From the NCBI GenBank assembly GCA_030248065.1, contig JASAMV010006741.1, positions 1-64,000 on the forward strand: DNA of 64,000 nt, read 5' to 3'. Positions 25,878-38,900 of the stretch are shown here, piece by piece. This DNA is from Rhynchonema sp. JSB1_4. Its lineage: Eukaryota; Nematoda; Chromadorea; Monhysterida; Xyalidae. The notes beneath the pieces are model-generated. The model was not told the DNA's origin and ran no database searches. It worked only from the letters and a program-made list of their open reading frames with translations. Numbering within the stretch: the first letter of the stretch is position 1; every line of letters starts with the position of its first letter. The position numbers and the translations under genes are program-made.

Positions 25878-26514
25878 CCATATTTTGATGTGCTTGGTCG
25901 GGTGGAGGACAACCAGTGTCGCCTTTCTGTGGTAAAATCATCCCCTTTGTTCGTCAAGTACATATTTTGCTTTGATTGCGCATGTTCCCGTTTTCACTTC
26001 AATGGATATTCACATAGGATATTTTGGCATTACCTCTTCGCACATAATGTAGAACATTTTGGGATACTTCGGCATAGTATTGAATGAGACCTCCTTTTTG
26101 ATGTGTTGTGTTTTCAATGTTAATCGTCGATTCTAACCTTTGATGTGAGGGAAGCGGAGTAAGTAAATATTTTATGTCTCGCTAACAAAACCGATGACAA
26201 TTAAATGATACAACAATAATCCGGCAAAACGATCGACAAAAATTAGTGAAAAAATACGTTGAAGGTAAAAATATAGCAAAGAGGACGGTCACGACACGAG
26301 CGCTCAATCTGACCACGGAATGAGAACGAAAAAATTTACACCTGAAAACCTTCGCCATTTCAAAATCGAACCCAATGGTGCAAGTCATCTTTCATAAAAA
26401 CCATTGACAATGCACTACGCATGATAATGATGAATAAACAAACAAATAAATGAATAATAAAAAACAAAACGTAGCTATACGCGCATTTCACAAGCATGAG
26501 AGACAATAGGTATA
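25878..26514 (+). other. 3' flank of the K+ channel gene
   Basis: No coding exon is visible. AATAAA hexamers at 26433-26438 and 26445-26450 are plausible polyadenylation signals, about 560 bp after the stop and just before a transposon insertion at 26523. Confidence 0.35.
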
Positions 26515-26522
26515 GTCCAGCC

Positions 26523-27230
26523 CAGGGTTGAAAAAAAAATTTTTTTTATCAACGAGCTTTTTTTTTTAAAAAAAATTTTTTTTTTGATTTTTTTTTGACG
26601 AAAATTTTTTTTATTAGAAAAAGTGTTGCAAACGACGTTTCAGGATAAATGAAATCGATGCAACATATTTTTCAAAAATTGAAAAATTTTCGCCTGAGAC
26701 CCAACTTGTGTGGTGACACCCGGTAGCATTGTGCAGATTCTATGGAATCCTACCAGTCTGAGATTGATGTTCACTAACGATGTACTCTAATGTAAGGTAG
26801 CATGCCGTACAACGTATTTTAATGCATCTAATGCCGTATATCTGATATACGACCATCAAAATATCGATTACAGCCCAAATCTTGCGTGTCAGATCGACTT
26901 TGCGCGCCCGGTTTTGCACCAGACCTATGTATATATATGTGTAGTAGCATGCAGTGGTACATTATCGGTGCCACATCACTATAAAAGACCATACCCGCGC
27001 ATCTCTGTACGGATTTGGGGACAATACAGGGCGCCGCAGGCGCGATTTTGGAAAAATTGTCCCGTCCACAGAAAAAAGTGCCAATTTTTTGCCTCGAAAA
27101 AGGCCATTTTTGGACATTTCAGCCCATTTTGGGCAACTTTTTTTAAAAAAAAGCAAAATCTGAGTTTCAAAAAAAATTTTTTTTTAAAAAATTTTTTTTA
27201 ATTAACCACTTTTTTTTTGAAACAACCCTG
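26523..27230 (+). mobile_element. Non-autonomous hAT-like element, 708 bp
   Basis: Ends are CAGGGTTG and CAACCCTG, flanked by a perfect 8-bp duplication GTCCAGCC (26515-26522 and 27231-27238). Subterminal sequence consists of A and T homopolymer blocks. The interior holds a GGCGCCGCAGGCGCG motif. An 8-bp duplication is the hAT superfamily signature. No transposase frame is present. Confidence 0.88.
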
Positions 27231-27239
27231 GTCCAGCCA

Positions 27240-27470
27240 CGAACTCATGAGACGACTTATTTTGAAGTTGATTTGAATGGATCCAATAATGTTCAGGTTC
27301 CACGTATTTCGGAAATGAAAGAAAGAGAAACGCATGTGTTTGTTAAAAACACGCTCTCCATGTCGGTGCGTAAATTCCCTTTTGACTCCCAAAACATTTG
27401 TGTGTTGAACGACGTTCGCGTAAACACGCAACAAATTGAGGTCAGCCAGCTGGAACTTGTCATCATGTCT
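27240..27470 (-). repeat. Dispersed repeat R3, copy 1
   Basis: The minus strand shares CACATGCGTTTCTCTTT, AATACGTGGAA and GTCAAAAGGGAATT with 62999-63245 on the plus strand, and part of it with 55205-55400. The open frames overlapping it recur with the repeat and do not look like a host gene. Confidence 0.65.
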
Positions 27471-27597
27471 CTCGGCCCAATCTCTTTCTTTTGTTTGCGA
27501 AAACCCGCCGTGTAACCAACTCATTTTTGAATCTGGCCAAGCAAGCTTTTAAAAGATTCGTCTCATGTGCTGGTGGTTGGACTATACGTAAGGACAA

Positions 27598-27777
27598 ACC
27601 ACGCCAACACGAGCCCGATTTCGCAGCTGGCAGAATACTGAAACATGCACACGTGGCTGCTGATTTGGGAAATGTTACACGTTGAAGAATACAAAGTGGA
27701 GCATGATGATTTTCTCTTTCTATTCGTTTTGAACACACACCACCTTCGAAATCGGGCTCGTGTTGGTGTAGTTTGCC
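27598..27777 (+). mobile_element. Short foldback MITE M2, copy 1 (180 bp)
   Basis: Terminal inverted repeats are CCAACACGAGCCCGATTTCG and CGAAATCGGGCTCGTGTTGG. The interior contains GCTGATTTGGGAAATGTTACACG. Two further copies lie at 31495-31650 and 56941-57118, each close to a hAT-like element. Confidence 0.85.
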
Positions 27778-27861
27778 TTTACATATGCCTTGGGGGCACG
27801 GGTAAAAACGGGAATGCCCATTGTTACACAAAAAGACGCAAAAGACAATGGCAGTCTGTGC

Positions 27862-30800
27862 CAGGGTTGGGCAAAAAAAGGTTTTTGAAAAAAAATTTTT
27901 TTTAAGAGCGTGGGCAGGTGGTAATTTTCACCCGAAGTGTTCCGGAAAAAAATTTTGACCCCCCAATTTTATTTGCTCATTGGATTAGGCATACGTTGAA
28001 CCTCCCAAATCCCAAATTTGAGCTGCACCTGAACAACCGTTAAATTGATATGGCTCAAAAAGGTGCACTGGTCGCACTTTTTGGCATTTGACCAACTTTT
28101 TACATTTGTCCATATTACATGCGCATGTTCCAAGACTGCTTATTGGTAGTTGTCGCGCAGAATAAACAATTATCTGGCTATTCGAATCGTCCCAACACAT
28201 TGTCTGATTACCTTTTGTTTTCGAGAAATTTGTAATTTTTCTCCGTCAACCTGGTGTCCAAACGGACACTAAAGAAGCGCAAATTAAAAAAAGTACTAGG
28301 GTAGCCTGACCAAACGGCATATGCAGTCATTTGCACCACTTTCAGGGCTAACTAGGCCGATAGATGGGACACCTTGCAAGTCCGCAAAAATTTTTTTCTA
28401 TGATCAAATTTGTGAAAATTTTTGTCAAAAAATGACGTTTTTTCACGTTTTTTTTGTCTTTGTATGAGTGCCATTATTAATCGGTGTACTACTAAAATCT
28501 GAAAATACGCTCAATTAGTCTTCAGACAGTTTCAAATGAAACGAAATATTAAGCAAATGCAGGCAGGCACAAAGCAGCGAGTTATTCGCGCACGCGCAAC
28601 ACCTCCATTTTGACACTTTTTAACTCGCCAATACCCCAAGCCCAAAATGAGCAGAGCGTAAAATAAAAGTTACGTGTCATCTGTTACCAGTGGCACTTTG
28701 CACATCAACACATTTTATCATTATTAAAGTACATGCATGTAAAAAAGACAAAACACGCTGACTTGCATAAATGCGGAGCGAAACAATAGCTCCGGTTTGA
28801 CGGCGCTCGTTGATTGCGCACTGGTGAACCTATATATGTTATGTATGCGCATGTTATCTGACGCGTGTGTTGTCATGTGCCGCTGTGCTCAACTGATGCA
28901 TACGATGTTTCGAGGATTATACAACTTGAAAAGTAAAGAAAATTATGCTGGAAAGAACTTTTACTGGCAAAAATTATGTATTTATGTTTCAGAACACTGA
29001 GTCTATTTTTATACAGTTTCGTGACTCAGCAAGAAGTACTGACGTAGCCTGACCAAACGGCTTATTCAATCATTTGCACTGCTGTTTGGACTAGCTAAGC
29101 CGATAGATGCGACACCTTGCAAATCCGCAAAATTTTTTTCTATGATCCAATTTGTGAATATTTTTGTCACAAAATGACATTTTTACATTTTTTTGCCTTT
29201 GTGTGTGTGCCACTATTAATCGTTCTGCTACTAAAGTCTGAAAATTTGCTCAGTTATTCTTCAAACAGTTCCAAATAAAATGAAATCTTCACTAAATACA
29301 TCCACGCACACAACTACAAGCTATTTTGTTAATGTGCAAAGTGCCACTGGTAACAGATGACACGTAACTTTTATTATACGCTCTGCTCATTTGGGGCTTG
29401 GGGTATTGGCGAGTTAAAAAGTGGCAAAATGGGGTGTTGCGCGTGCGCGAATAACTCGCAGCTGTGTGCTTGCCTGTATTTGCCTAAGATTTCATTTCAT
29501 TTGAAACTGTCTGAAGACTAATTGAGCATATTTTCAGACTTTAGTAGCAGACCGATTAATAATGGCACTAATACAAAGACAAAAAAACGCGAAAAAATGT
29601 CATTTTTTGACAAAAATTTCTACAAATTGGATCATAGTAAAAAATTTTGCGGATTTGCAAGATGTCTTATCTATCGGCCTAGTTAGCCCAAACAATAGTG
29701 CAAATGACTGCATAAACCGTTTGGTCAGGCTACGTCAGTACTTTTTGCTGGGTGACCAAACTGATGAAAAGCATACTCAGGCTCGTGCACTGAAACACAA
29801 GTACATAAATTATGCAAGTAAAAGTACTTTCCAGCATAATTTTCTTTGCTATGCAAGTTGTATGGTCCTAGAAACATCGTATGCATGAAATGAGCACATC
29901 GGCACATGAAAACACACGCGTCAGATGGCATGCGCATACATACATACATATGTTCACCAGTGCGCAACCAACGAGCACCGTCAACCCGGAGCTATTGTTT
30001 CGCTCCGCATTTTCGCAGGTATGCGTATTTTATCTTTTTTTACATGCATGTACTTTAATAATGATTAAATGTGTTAATGTGCAAAGCGGCACTGGTAACA
30101 GACACGTAATTTTTTTTACGCTCTGCTCATTTTGGGCTTGGGGTATTGGCGAGTTAAAAAGTGTCAAAATGGAGGTGTTGCGCGTGCGCGAATAACTCGC
30201 TGCTTTGTGCGTGCCTGCATTTGCTTAATATTTCGTTTCATTTGAAACTGTCTGAAGACTAATTGAGCGTATTTTCAGATTTTAGTAGTACACCGATTAA
30301 TAATGGCACTCATACAAAGACAAAAAACGTGAAAAAACGTCATTTTTTGACAAAAATTTTCACAAATTTGATCATAGAAAAAAATTTTGCGGATTTGCAA
30401 GGTGTCCCATCTATCGGCCTAGTTAGCCCTGAAAGTGGTGCAAATGACTGCATATGCCGTTTGGTCAGGCTACCACTAGTAATCCAATGAGCAAATAAAA
30501 TTGGGGGGTCAAATTTTTTTCCGGAACGGCTTCTATGGAAAGCGGGTGACCACTACCTGCCCACGCTCTTAAAAAAAATTTTTTTTAAAATTTTTCGGGG
30601 TAACAAAATGTTCTAAAACGTCCAAAAATGGCCTTTTTGGAGGTTATTTTTTGTCATTTTTTCTCGAGGGTCGAAAAAATTTCTTCACAAAATCACTTTT
30701 GGGGCATGTATTTGGTATCTAAGATGCCCCAGATGATGTTATTATACCTTCCCGTGATACATGAGACACAGTATGCATGTACTTACATGGTACTTTGATG

Positions 30801-31197
30801 TCATACCCCATCGGGTCGGTCATATACGACTGATTCAGCGACCCGACAAGTATTTCTGCAGCTTATATTCTCAATTCTGTACAGTTTATGAGTGAATCTT
30901 GCTTATTCGACCACAAACCGTTGTGTCTGATACCACAGACCAGCAATCATAGGTCCATAACAACCACAGACTGTTGGATCGCATCGAAATGGTGTAAACA
31001 CCCTTCATAAGTGATATAAACCAAGTCACAAAAGTGACTTGTCAATTAAAGTTGCATTTTTTCGCGATTTTGCGCGTTTTTTAGGCAAATTTGGTAAAAT
31101 TTCCCCGAATCTCAGACTTTTTAAAAAAAAATTTAAAAAAAAAAATTTTTTTTTAGAAGAAAAACTTGTTTAGAAAAAAATTTTTTTTCCAACCCTG
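27862..31197 (+). mobile_element. Non-autonomous hAT-like element with nested palindromes, 3336 bp
   Basis: Ends are CAGGGTTGGGC and CCAACCCTG, with 8-bp duplication GTCTGTGC (27854-27861 and 31198-31205). The subterminal ACCCCCCAATTTTATTTGCT near 27958 recurs inverted near 30500. The right third (30600-31110) is shared with the elements at 55458-56914 and 59247-59726. Most of the middle is an inserted foldback (28300-30474). No transposase frame is seen. Confidence 0.88.
28300..30474. mobile_element. Large nested palindrome inserted in the hAT-like element
   Basis: The outer ends GGTAGCCTGACCAAACGG and CCGTTTGGTCAGGCTACC are flanked by ACTAG on both sides (28295-28299, 30475-30479). Arms 28300-29044 and 29734-30474 are inverted copies of each other, roughly 80% alike by eye. 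The centre (29045-29733) is a second foldback with the same GTAGCCTGACC ends, so four copies of the terminal sequence occur, two in each orientation. The arms carry the conserved stretch GGGGTATTGGCGAGTTAAAA. Confidence 0.8.
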
Positions 31198-31494
31198 GTC
31201 TGTGCATATGTGCAGTGCATCGCTATATACCAGAATCGGGTTCAGTCCAATATCCACAATAGTGTGAAACCGTCAAGTTTTTCTGTTCAGGAGCTATAGG
31301 AGTTCTTTATTGCCGGCTTTTTTGACACAATTACGAATTATTACGAACAATTATGACATGCAGCAATTACATGAGCGACAGTCAAGCTGTCGTTCACAAT
31401 TGTGGAAAGACGTTTTGAGTTACTGAAGCCAGTGGTGGAGAGCCCGATCAAAGCAGATGTCAGTAAAGTGTGCACGCAAGTGTAACAATGCATG

Positions 31495-31650
31495 CTAACA
31501 CGAGCCCGATTTCGGAGATGGCAGATTAGCGAAGCTTTCATCCGTTGCTGCTGATTTGGGAAATGTTACACGTTGTGGAATACTTACTTTTTCTATTCGT
31601 TTTGTAAGCATGCCATCTCCGAAATCGGGCTCGTGTTGGCGTAGTTTGCC
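31495..31650 (+). mobile_element. Short foldback MITE M2, copy 2
   Basis: It has the same AACACGAGCCCGATTTCG and CGAAATCGGGCTCGTGTTGG ends and the same interior (CTGATTTGGGAAATGTTACACG) as the copy at 27598-27777. It sits about 100 bp beyond the stop codon of sushi gene A, probably in its 3' UTR or flank. Confidence 0.85.
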
Positions 31651-31743
31651 AATAAACTCTATACATAATACCATATTCGTAGCCGTATGGTAATCCTAAA
31701 ATGCATCCATTTAGTGTGTAAGTGAGTGACCAGTAATGAGTGC

Positions 31744-34700
31744 TCAGTTGAAACAGGCCCAGAATTGATTGACCACGTTACCATTAACGATCCACTGACC
31801 ATTCGTGCATGTAATCGTCACCGGGCCCGCCGTTCCTAGATCGGCGTCGGTGTTTGACACCTGCAACACTTAACAGATTTCTAGGTTACTTACTGTAGTT
31901 CTGTCTCTCGCGTTTCTGGTGCACGCAGGTTCCCGGACTATTCCGTCTAGCACTATCTCCTAGACCCAGCCCTCGGATCTCAATTGCTCAACACATGGAG
32001 TGATGCCAAACTTGATGATCGGAGCGGATCGGATGTGATCTGCCTTGGCCGCAGGACTCTTTTGAATTAAGGATATTAAGAAATTTAGTGATGCCACTAA
32101 GTTCGTCCAGCGTAAAAGATGTTTCCCGAACTAAAATGAATAACTAATAAGCTGGACGAAATCAGTGTTAGCCAGTGGTGTCGTTGACAAATCGAAATTG
32201 TCCCATACCGAGCCCAATTTTCGGAAAATTTCCCAGACATATGGTACCACCAAAAATCAAAAATTTCTCATGCCAGGGGGTTCTCCAAAAATTTATGAAT
32301 TTCCCGTACCCGAGGGGTTTCTAAAGAAGACCCCAAAAATCTTCTAAAAGTACCAAAGATTGGTCTAAAAGTGCTAAGACAGTGGTTTCGTGTGGTAGCA
32401 AGCGATTTTTGACATGTTTAAGGCGAAAAACGGTCAATTTTGGTACTTCTCGGGGTTAAAAAGTGATTTCTTAGGAGTGTTTGTTCCAAAAGTAAAAAAT
32501 TTCCCATACCCCATACCCCTTGCCGATTTCCCATTCCCCATATCAGGGGTAAGCCCCACCCCCTCCAACTACACCACTGGTGTTTGCCCCTGTAAATTTC
32601 TTTATATTCTTAATTAACTAATCGTGCGGTGTCAAGGCAAGTCACATTCGATCACCAAGGATTCCGTATCTTTTCGGTCCAGCGTACTTTTCGGTCCACA
32701 GCGCTTTTCGGTCCATGTCACCTTTCGGTCCAGGTGCTTTTCGGTCCACAAACATTTCGGTCCATGTACTTTTCGGACCAGGTATGATTCGGTCCAGGTA
32801 CATTTCGGTCCACGAACCTTTCGGTCCAGGTTCGTTTCGGTCCATGTACTTTTTTTTGGTCCACCACAATTATTTTACTCCCTGGTTCAAATGCGCTACA
32901 AATGAAATGGACATCGATAATCAGTACCGCATGACCAAAAAAATCCCTTTCCATAGTAAAGGTCCATGGATGCATTACTCATCATGCGCACACCAGCTCG
33001 TTGCTTATGTTGTCTCGTTGAAACATCAAGCTTGTATGGCTTGTTCAGGGATGGGCTTAGGCGTACACTTGTCGTCAGACTTAAGGCTTAGGCTTAGGCT
33101 TACACTGAGTGTATTGCTACGTGCGAGGAGGTGTGAGGCGGGTGAGGTTTAGAGACCCCCAGAAGCCTAAGCCTCACGACAAGTGTACGCCTAAGCCCAT
33201 CCCTGAACAAGCCATACAAGCTTATGTTTCAACGAGACAACATAAGCAACGAGCTGGGGCGCGCATGATGAGTGATGAGCGCATCCATGGATCTTTACTA
33301 TGGAAACGGATTTTTTTGGCCATTCGGTACTGATTATCGACGTCCATTTCATTTGCAGCGCATTTTGAACCAGGGACTAAAATAATTGGGGTGGACCGAA
33401 AAGTACATGGACCGAAACGAACCTGGACCGGACCGAAAGATTCGTGGATCGATGTACCTGGACCGAATCGTACCTGCTCCGGAAAGTACCTGGACCGAAA
33501 TGTAAATGGACCGAAAAGCACCTGGACCGAAAGGTGACTTGGACCGAAAAGTACTGTGGACCGAAATGTACGCTGGACCGAAAAGATACGGAATCTCACC
33601 AAGTTCGTTCGTGAGGATTAAACGGCATTCCACGTGTTAGAAGCAAACCGACTGAGGAGGCCGCACTCACCGCCCCGCTGTTGTCTGAGTCCCAATGCAA
33701 CGTTCTCGAGCCAACATTACACATGAGCACCACCGAGTCACCGTTGTTGATCAGGGTGGCGACGTTCATCGGTGTGGTCGCCAGGCCGTTGCCGCCCATT
33801 TGATTGTGACTCGTGATCACCAGCGCGTCACAGCCCGACGCTGCAAGTGCTTGAATGACCGTCAATCATCGTGCTAAATAGTGGTGAAAAGCTCCTCAAA
33901 ACGGAAAGTAAAAGCGAAAATCTATTCTGAAATATACTATTTTATATCCGTGTAACACGAACAATATAACTGGAAGCAATTGATACTCACTGCACGTGTA
34001 GGCATCGTTGAGCGCCGGTGCATTATTTCCCTGCGAGTCCTCCCAAATGCCGGCGCCGTCTCGATCGCAACAAACGACGTACTTGGGATTGAGAGGCACG
34101 GGAAACTCGACAGTCGCTCCACCAACTTCGTTGACGTATTCGAACCTGAGGATGAGGAACGTTTCTACGCTCGTTTACAACGTGATCTGCTGTTCCGGAA
34201 AGTGGGAACGTATAATAAGCAATGTTTTCACCACAAACAAGTGCTGGAAACTGTGCTCAAAACTGTGCTCACTTTGTGGTACACGTAAACTCAACGCAGT
34301 CGCCGGGGAAGTAGCGAGGTTTGGCGGCCGTTGGCTGAGGGATGAATGAACCTGCCGTTGACGTGGCCGGCACGTTCGTTAACGTTGGTGCGGCGCACGC
34401 TGAATTGAACAACAATAGCAATATTTTCCACCGCTAAGTTTTGCAACAATTAGACCGGACAAGACGAGTACGGCATTTCCTTCCGTATTACATTATTACG
34501 GTTACAGTATTTGACCATCTGTAGATGCTCATTTTTAGTTTTAGAGTCCAAGAACAACGAAGGTCCCTTTACGTTGTGCCTACCTATAGTTTTATCTATC
34601 CAGCTGCTGAAAGGACGAAGGCTCTCCATATTTTATGAGTGTTGTTCCGGAACGACGTTGGGTGCAAGAAATTGGTGCCTTAGAGCAAGTGTGTTTTAAC

Positions 34701-35971
34701 GGAAACCGGATAGGAATATTGGTAGCGCTTGTTTTTTTTTTGACGCGAGAGGCTTTGCCATTGACCTGTCAAAACAGAAAATTAACAATCATGAATTCTC
34801 AACAGCAGACTGTCATTACCTCGCTGACTTTGTCAGATAGGGCAAGAAGTAAGAGTCGTTTCCATTGGGCAGACAAGAGAGCATCGGCTAATCAGAAAGC
34901 ACAACGATCCAAATAACCAACTCATATAACACCGAAAATCGGTCGGGAACCAGGTACCGTCCGATTTGCACGTCGCCATTGCCGTGCGTTCGGTGGGCAA
35001 CACACAACTGCTCTCCTTGAGCAAGCGTGTGGTGCTGCAAACAAGCAGGATATTTTGTTGAAAAATGCTTCAAAAGTGGGACTCGACGCCGCGGCAGGAC
35101 GCTTCGGCTTGGAGTATCTCTAGTGTTGTTGCTCAGCGTTTGACTGTGCTTTTTCCACGTCATTTTTTAGGTTCTGCTTTTTTGTACTTGCTGAAATTTG
35201 CTCTGTTGAACTTGTTCGACAACTGTAAAATGCATAGTAGACATAAAATACATACTCACTCGGTCGCAGTGTCGCATGTCAAGGTCACCATGACACCGAC
35301 AGGTACAGACGTCGGATCATTGACTATTGTCGGGTCCGGGTCGGTGCCCGCTGTTCGAGCGATCCCCGTTGTCGCACACACTAAAAGCGAAGCTAAGGGT
35401 GCTATTTCTTCGAGAAACATTTCCTGCAATTCTTGGTATGTTCTGTGCATACCAAGTCACTACTATACGTTTTACACAATGCACAATTTTCTCAGCTGAT
35501 CAGTACCGATGAGCTGGTGTTATGCGGTTTCACAGTGCCCGAGTCACAAATTTCGGGCAGCGTAAAAGTTGTTCCTCTGCATCGAATCAACAACTTTTAC
35601 GTTGGTTGTCCCAATTTTGTGCTCCAACGCTATCACAAAACATGATTTCAATAAAAAAATTTGTCTGCATTGTCTACAAGCCCAAAATGGACAAGCATAA
35701 CTCCACCGTTACGACTGTGCGTGCCTACATGTACCTCCGACACAAGTGAACCCCAGGTCGGTGATGGTTGTCGAGCCGTAGACCCATTCTCCATTGTTGT
35801 TGCAGACGAGATGCGTGACCTGATTGGTCACACCGGGGTTTGTGATTTGATCATTGTCCAGGACGCCATCGCACGTCAATGTTGCAACAGATCCAGGAAA
35901 ACGTGTGGTTGGCGCGAAAACAACAGCGGAGGTGACTGCGCCCGTGTTGGTAATTGTCACAAGCGGACACG
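31744..35971 (-). CDS. Gene A, C-terminal unit (seven exons)
   Basis: Exons 35735-35971, 35260-35380, 34922-35034, 34273-34399, 33991-34145, 33671-33840 and 31744-31860. The unit contains TCKSDGTWFPTDFRC, then PRYFPGDC, then CCDRDGAGIWEDSQGNN, then LHWDSDNSG, and ends GQWIVNGN...WACFN. The last six exons have direct counterparts in gene B with matching phases and five identical lengths. No transmembrane or GPI signal follows, so a secreted product is likely. The intron before the last exon holds a 936-bp foldback transposon. Confidence 0.88.
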
Positions 35972-38900
35972 CTAAAAACCGGTATGCGCATTTAACCGGA
36001 TCGGATAACATGCATGCATGATGTATGACGCGACGTCACCAAAAAACATGCCCGTGTGTGTGTTTTGAAAATCACGTGGCCATGTGGTACATTCGCACTG
36101 GTACATGGACCGCTCGTCTGCGAAGGGCACCAAACACAAACACGGCATGGATTGTAGCGGATGGTTACATACATACATGGAATATTCGACGCCGCTGCCC
36201 TCAATATGTCAGAACATACCAGCGATGCAAGTGAATGTGGTTGGCTCCCAGACTCCCCCGGGTTTGCAAGTCGCCATGTCGGCTTGCGCTACCGGTGTGT
36301 CGCATTGATCACTTTTGATCAGTTCGTTTGCTGGGCATGTCAGAGTGGTCATGCTACCCACCGTCACCGGAGTGGTCGTGCCCGCCGGTGTGGCCGTGTT
36401 GCGCGTGATGGTTGACGTGCGACAGACTGCAAAATTAGGAGTTTTTCTTGATTGATTGATTGATTTTGTTTTTACCCTGGACAACCGATAATGCAACATC
36501 ACGGCACGACAGCAATTACGCAAGAGCCAGATGGTATGAATGTACGTGCATATATTAAAAGTGTGTTTGAAGTAATATAAGAATAGAAATGAAACTTTAA
36601 TATACAACTTTTCGAAAACCGTGGTGTTGATTGGAAAAATATAATCTATACTACTAAAACAGGAAGGCGTATGTATGTCTGTCTGTCTGTGGCCCCCTCC
36701 CTCTCTTTTCACTCTCCTCTCTTTCCCTTCCCTCCCTCCTTTTTTCTTTCCTTTCCCCTTCCTTCCCTTTTCTCTTCTCTTTCCTTCTTTTTCCAACTTT
36801 CACTCTCCTCACTTTCCCTTCCTTCCCTCCTTTTTTCTTTCCTTTCCCCTTCCTTCCCTTTTCTCTTCTCTTTCCTTCTTTTTTCCAATTCCCCTTTTCC
36901 CCCTTCTTGACCTCCCCTCCTCTTTTTTCTTCCGTCCTTCTCAGGCCAGTCTCCTCTCTTTCCCTTCCCTCCCACCTTTCTCAAGCCCATTTTCCACTCT
37001 CCCCCTCCTATTTTTAACTCCGTTTCCGCCCTTCCTTCCCTTTTCTCTTCTCTTTCCTTCTTTTTTCCAATTTCCTTTCCCCCTTCTTGACCTCCCCTCC
37101 TCTTTCCCTTCCCTCCCACCTTTCTCAAGCCCATTTTCCACTCTCCCCCTCCTATTTTTAACTCCGTTTCCCCTTTGTTATCTTCCGTTTCTTTTCCACC
37201 ACGCTTCACTCCATTGACCGCTGCCTGCCGTCTATGACGGGTCAATTTTCACGGGTAGCTTTGGGTATGCTAACGGGTCTTCGGGGGGGGGGGGGGGGCA
37301 CGGGCGCGGCGCTGTAGCCGGGCCGTAGGCACGGGTCCCGTCTAGTTTACATAAAAGCCAGAAGTGCACCTCACCGGCAACACAACTCATGCAGCTGGAC
37401 TCAGCCGTGGCGGCACCAACCCCAGTTGGGTACTGCCACTGACCGCTGGCGAGACACGTCATGACCACGTTCTCCTGATCCAGGTCAGCCTGGGTGCCCG
37501 TCGGTGAGAACACACAAGTGCGAGTGGCCTGATGGTAGTTGAAAATTTCGTCTTGGCACGTTTTCATGAGTATTTTATCCAATGGCGCCTGAATTTCATG
37601 AGATTAAATGCTCTCCTTGATCTAACCATGTTCATGTTACTGCACGTGGCACCATTGATGTCCGTGGTGCAGGTCAATGTCACCGTTTGTCCAGCTGTGA
37701 ATTCTGTCGCCGCACTGGACGAAACGTGTTGGCCGCAAACCGGGACACACACTTAAAAACGGTGGGCGATATTCATGATTGCCGAAAGATGGACATCATC
37801 GTCGTGGTTTGGTTGAAGCACAAACAAACAAAACGTGCTCACCTGGCACCAAATTGCACGTGAACGTGAGTGGATTCACAACCGTCTCTGTTGTTCCAAT
37901 CACCTCTACCCATTGGCCGGCGTTGTTGCAGAGCAAATCCGTTCTTGCGTTGACCACCGTAAACTGAGTGTTTGACAACGTACCATCACACGTCAGTATA
38001 GCGTACGAACCAGGCGTTCGCGCTGCGACTGTGTACGCGATTGCGGCAGTGCCTGTACCGGTGATTGTAGGCAGAGCCGTACAAGCTGCAAAAACATCGT
38101 CACATTTGCCAATGACTCGATTATTGTTCACTTTACTCAACGTTATCGTGCGGCGTACAACCTGCGACGCAAGTGAATGTGGTTGGCTCCCAGACTCCCC
38201 CGGGTTTGCAAGTCGCCATGTCGGCTTGCGCTACCGGTGTGTCGCATTGATCACTTTTGATCAGTTCGTTTGCTGGACATGTCAGAGTAGTCATGCTACC
38301 CACCGTGACCGGAGTGGTCGTGCCCGCCGGTGTGGCCGTGTTGCGCGTGATGGTTGACGTGCGACAGACTGCAAAATTACGAATTGTTTTTTGATTGGTT
38401 GATTGCTTTTATTTTTACCCCTGACAACGGATAATGCACCATTACGTCACGACAGCAACTTCTTAAGTGCCAGACGGTATGCATGTACGTACACATATTA
38501 GAAGTGTGTTTGAAGTAATATAAGAAAAGAAATGAAACTTTAGAATTCAACGTTTCGAAAACCGTGGTGTTGATTGGAATAATATTGTTTACATAAAAGC
38601 CAGAATTGCATCTCACCGGCAACACAACTCATGCAGCTGGACTCAGCTGTGGCGGCACCAACCCCAGTTGGGTACTGCCACTGACCGCTGGCGAGACACG
38701 TCATAACCACGTTCTCCTGATCCAGGTCAGCCTGCGTGCCCGTCGGTGAGAACACACAAGTGCGAGTGGCCTGATGGTAGTTGAAAATTTCGTCTTGGCA
38801 TGTTTTTATGAGTATTTTATCCAATGGCGCCTGAATTTCATGAGGTCAAATGCTCTCCTTGATCTAACCATGTTCATGTTACTGCACATGGCACCATTGA

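Noticed and set aside
33081..33103. Internal telomere
   Set aside because: Fewer than four units are present, inside a transposon, so no telomeric array is supported.
32660..33595. Regular repeats spaced 16-18 bp that might suggest a CRISPR array
   Set aside because: Repeats are short and degenerate, inverted between two arms and bounded by terminal repeats with an 8-bp duplication; the genome is eukaryotic.
36671..37245. Ser/Leu/Pro-rich (plus) and Gly/Lys/Glu-rich (minus) frames of up to 180 codons
   Set aside because: They arise from the C/T-rich tract inside the Helitron-like insertion; an empty copy of the same intron lacks them.
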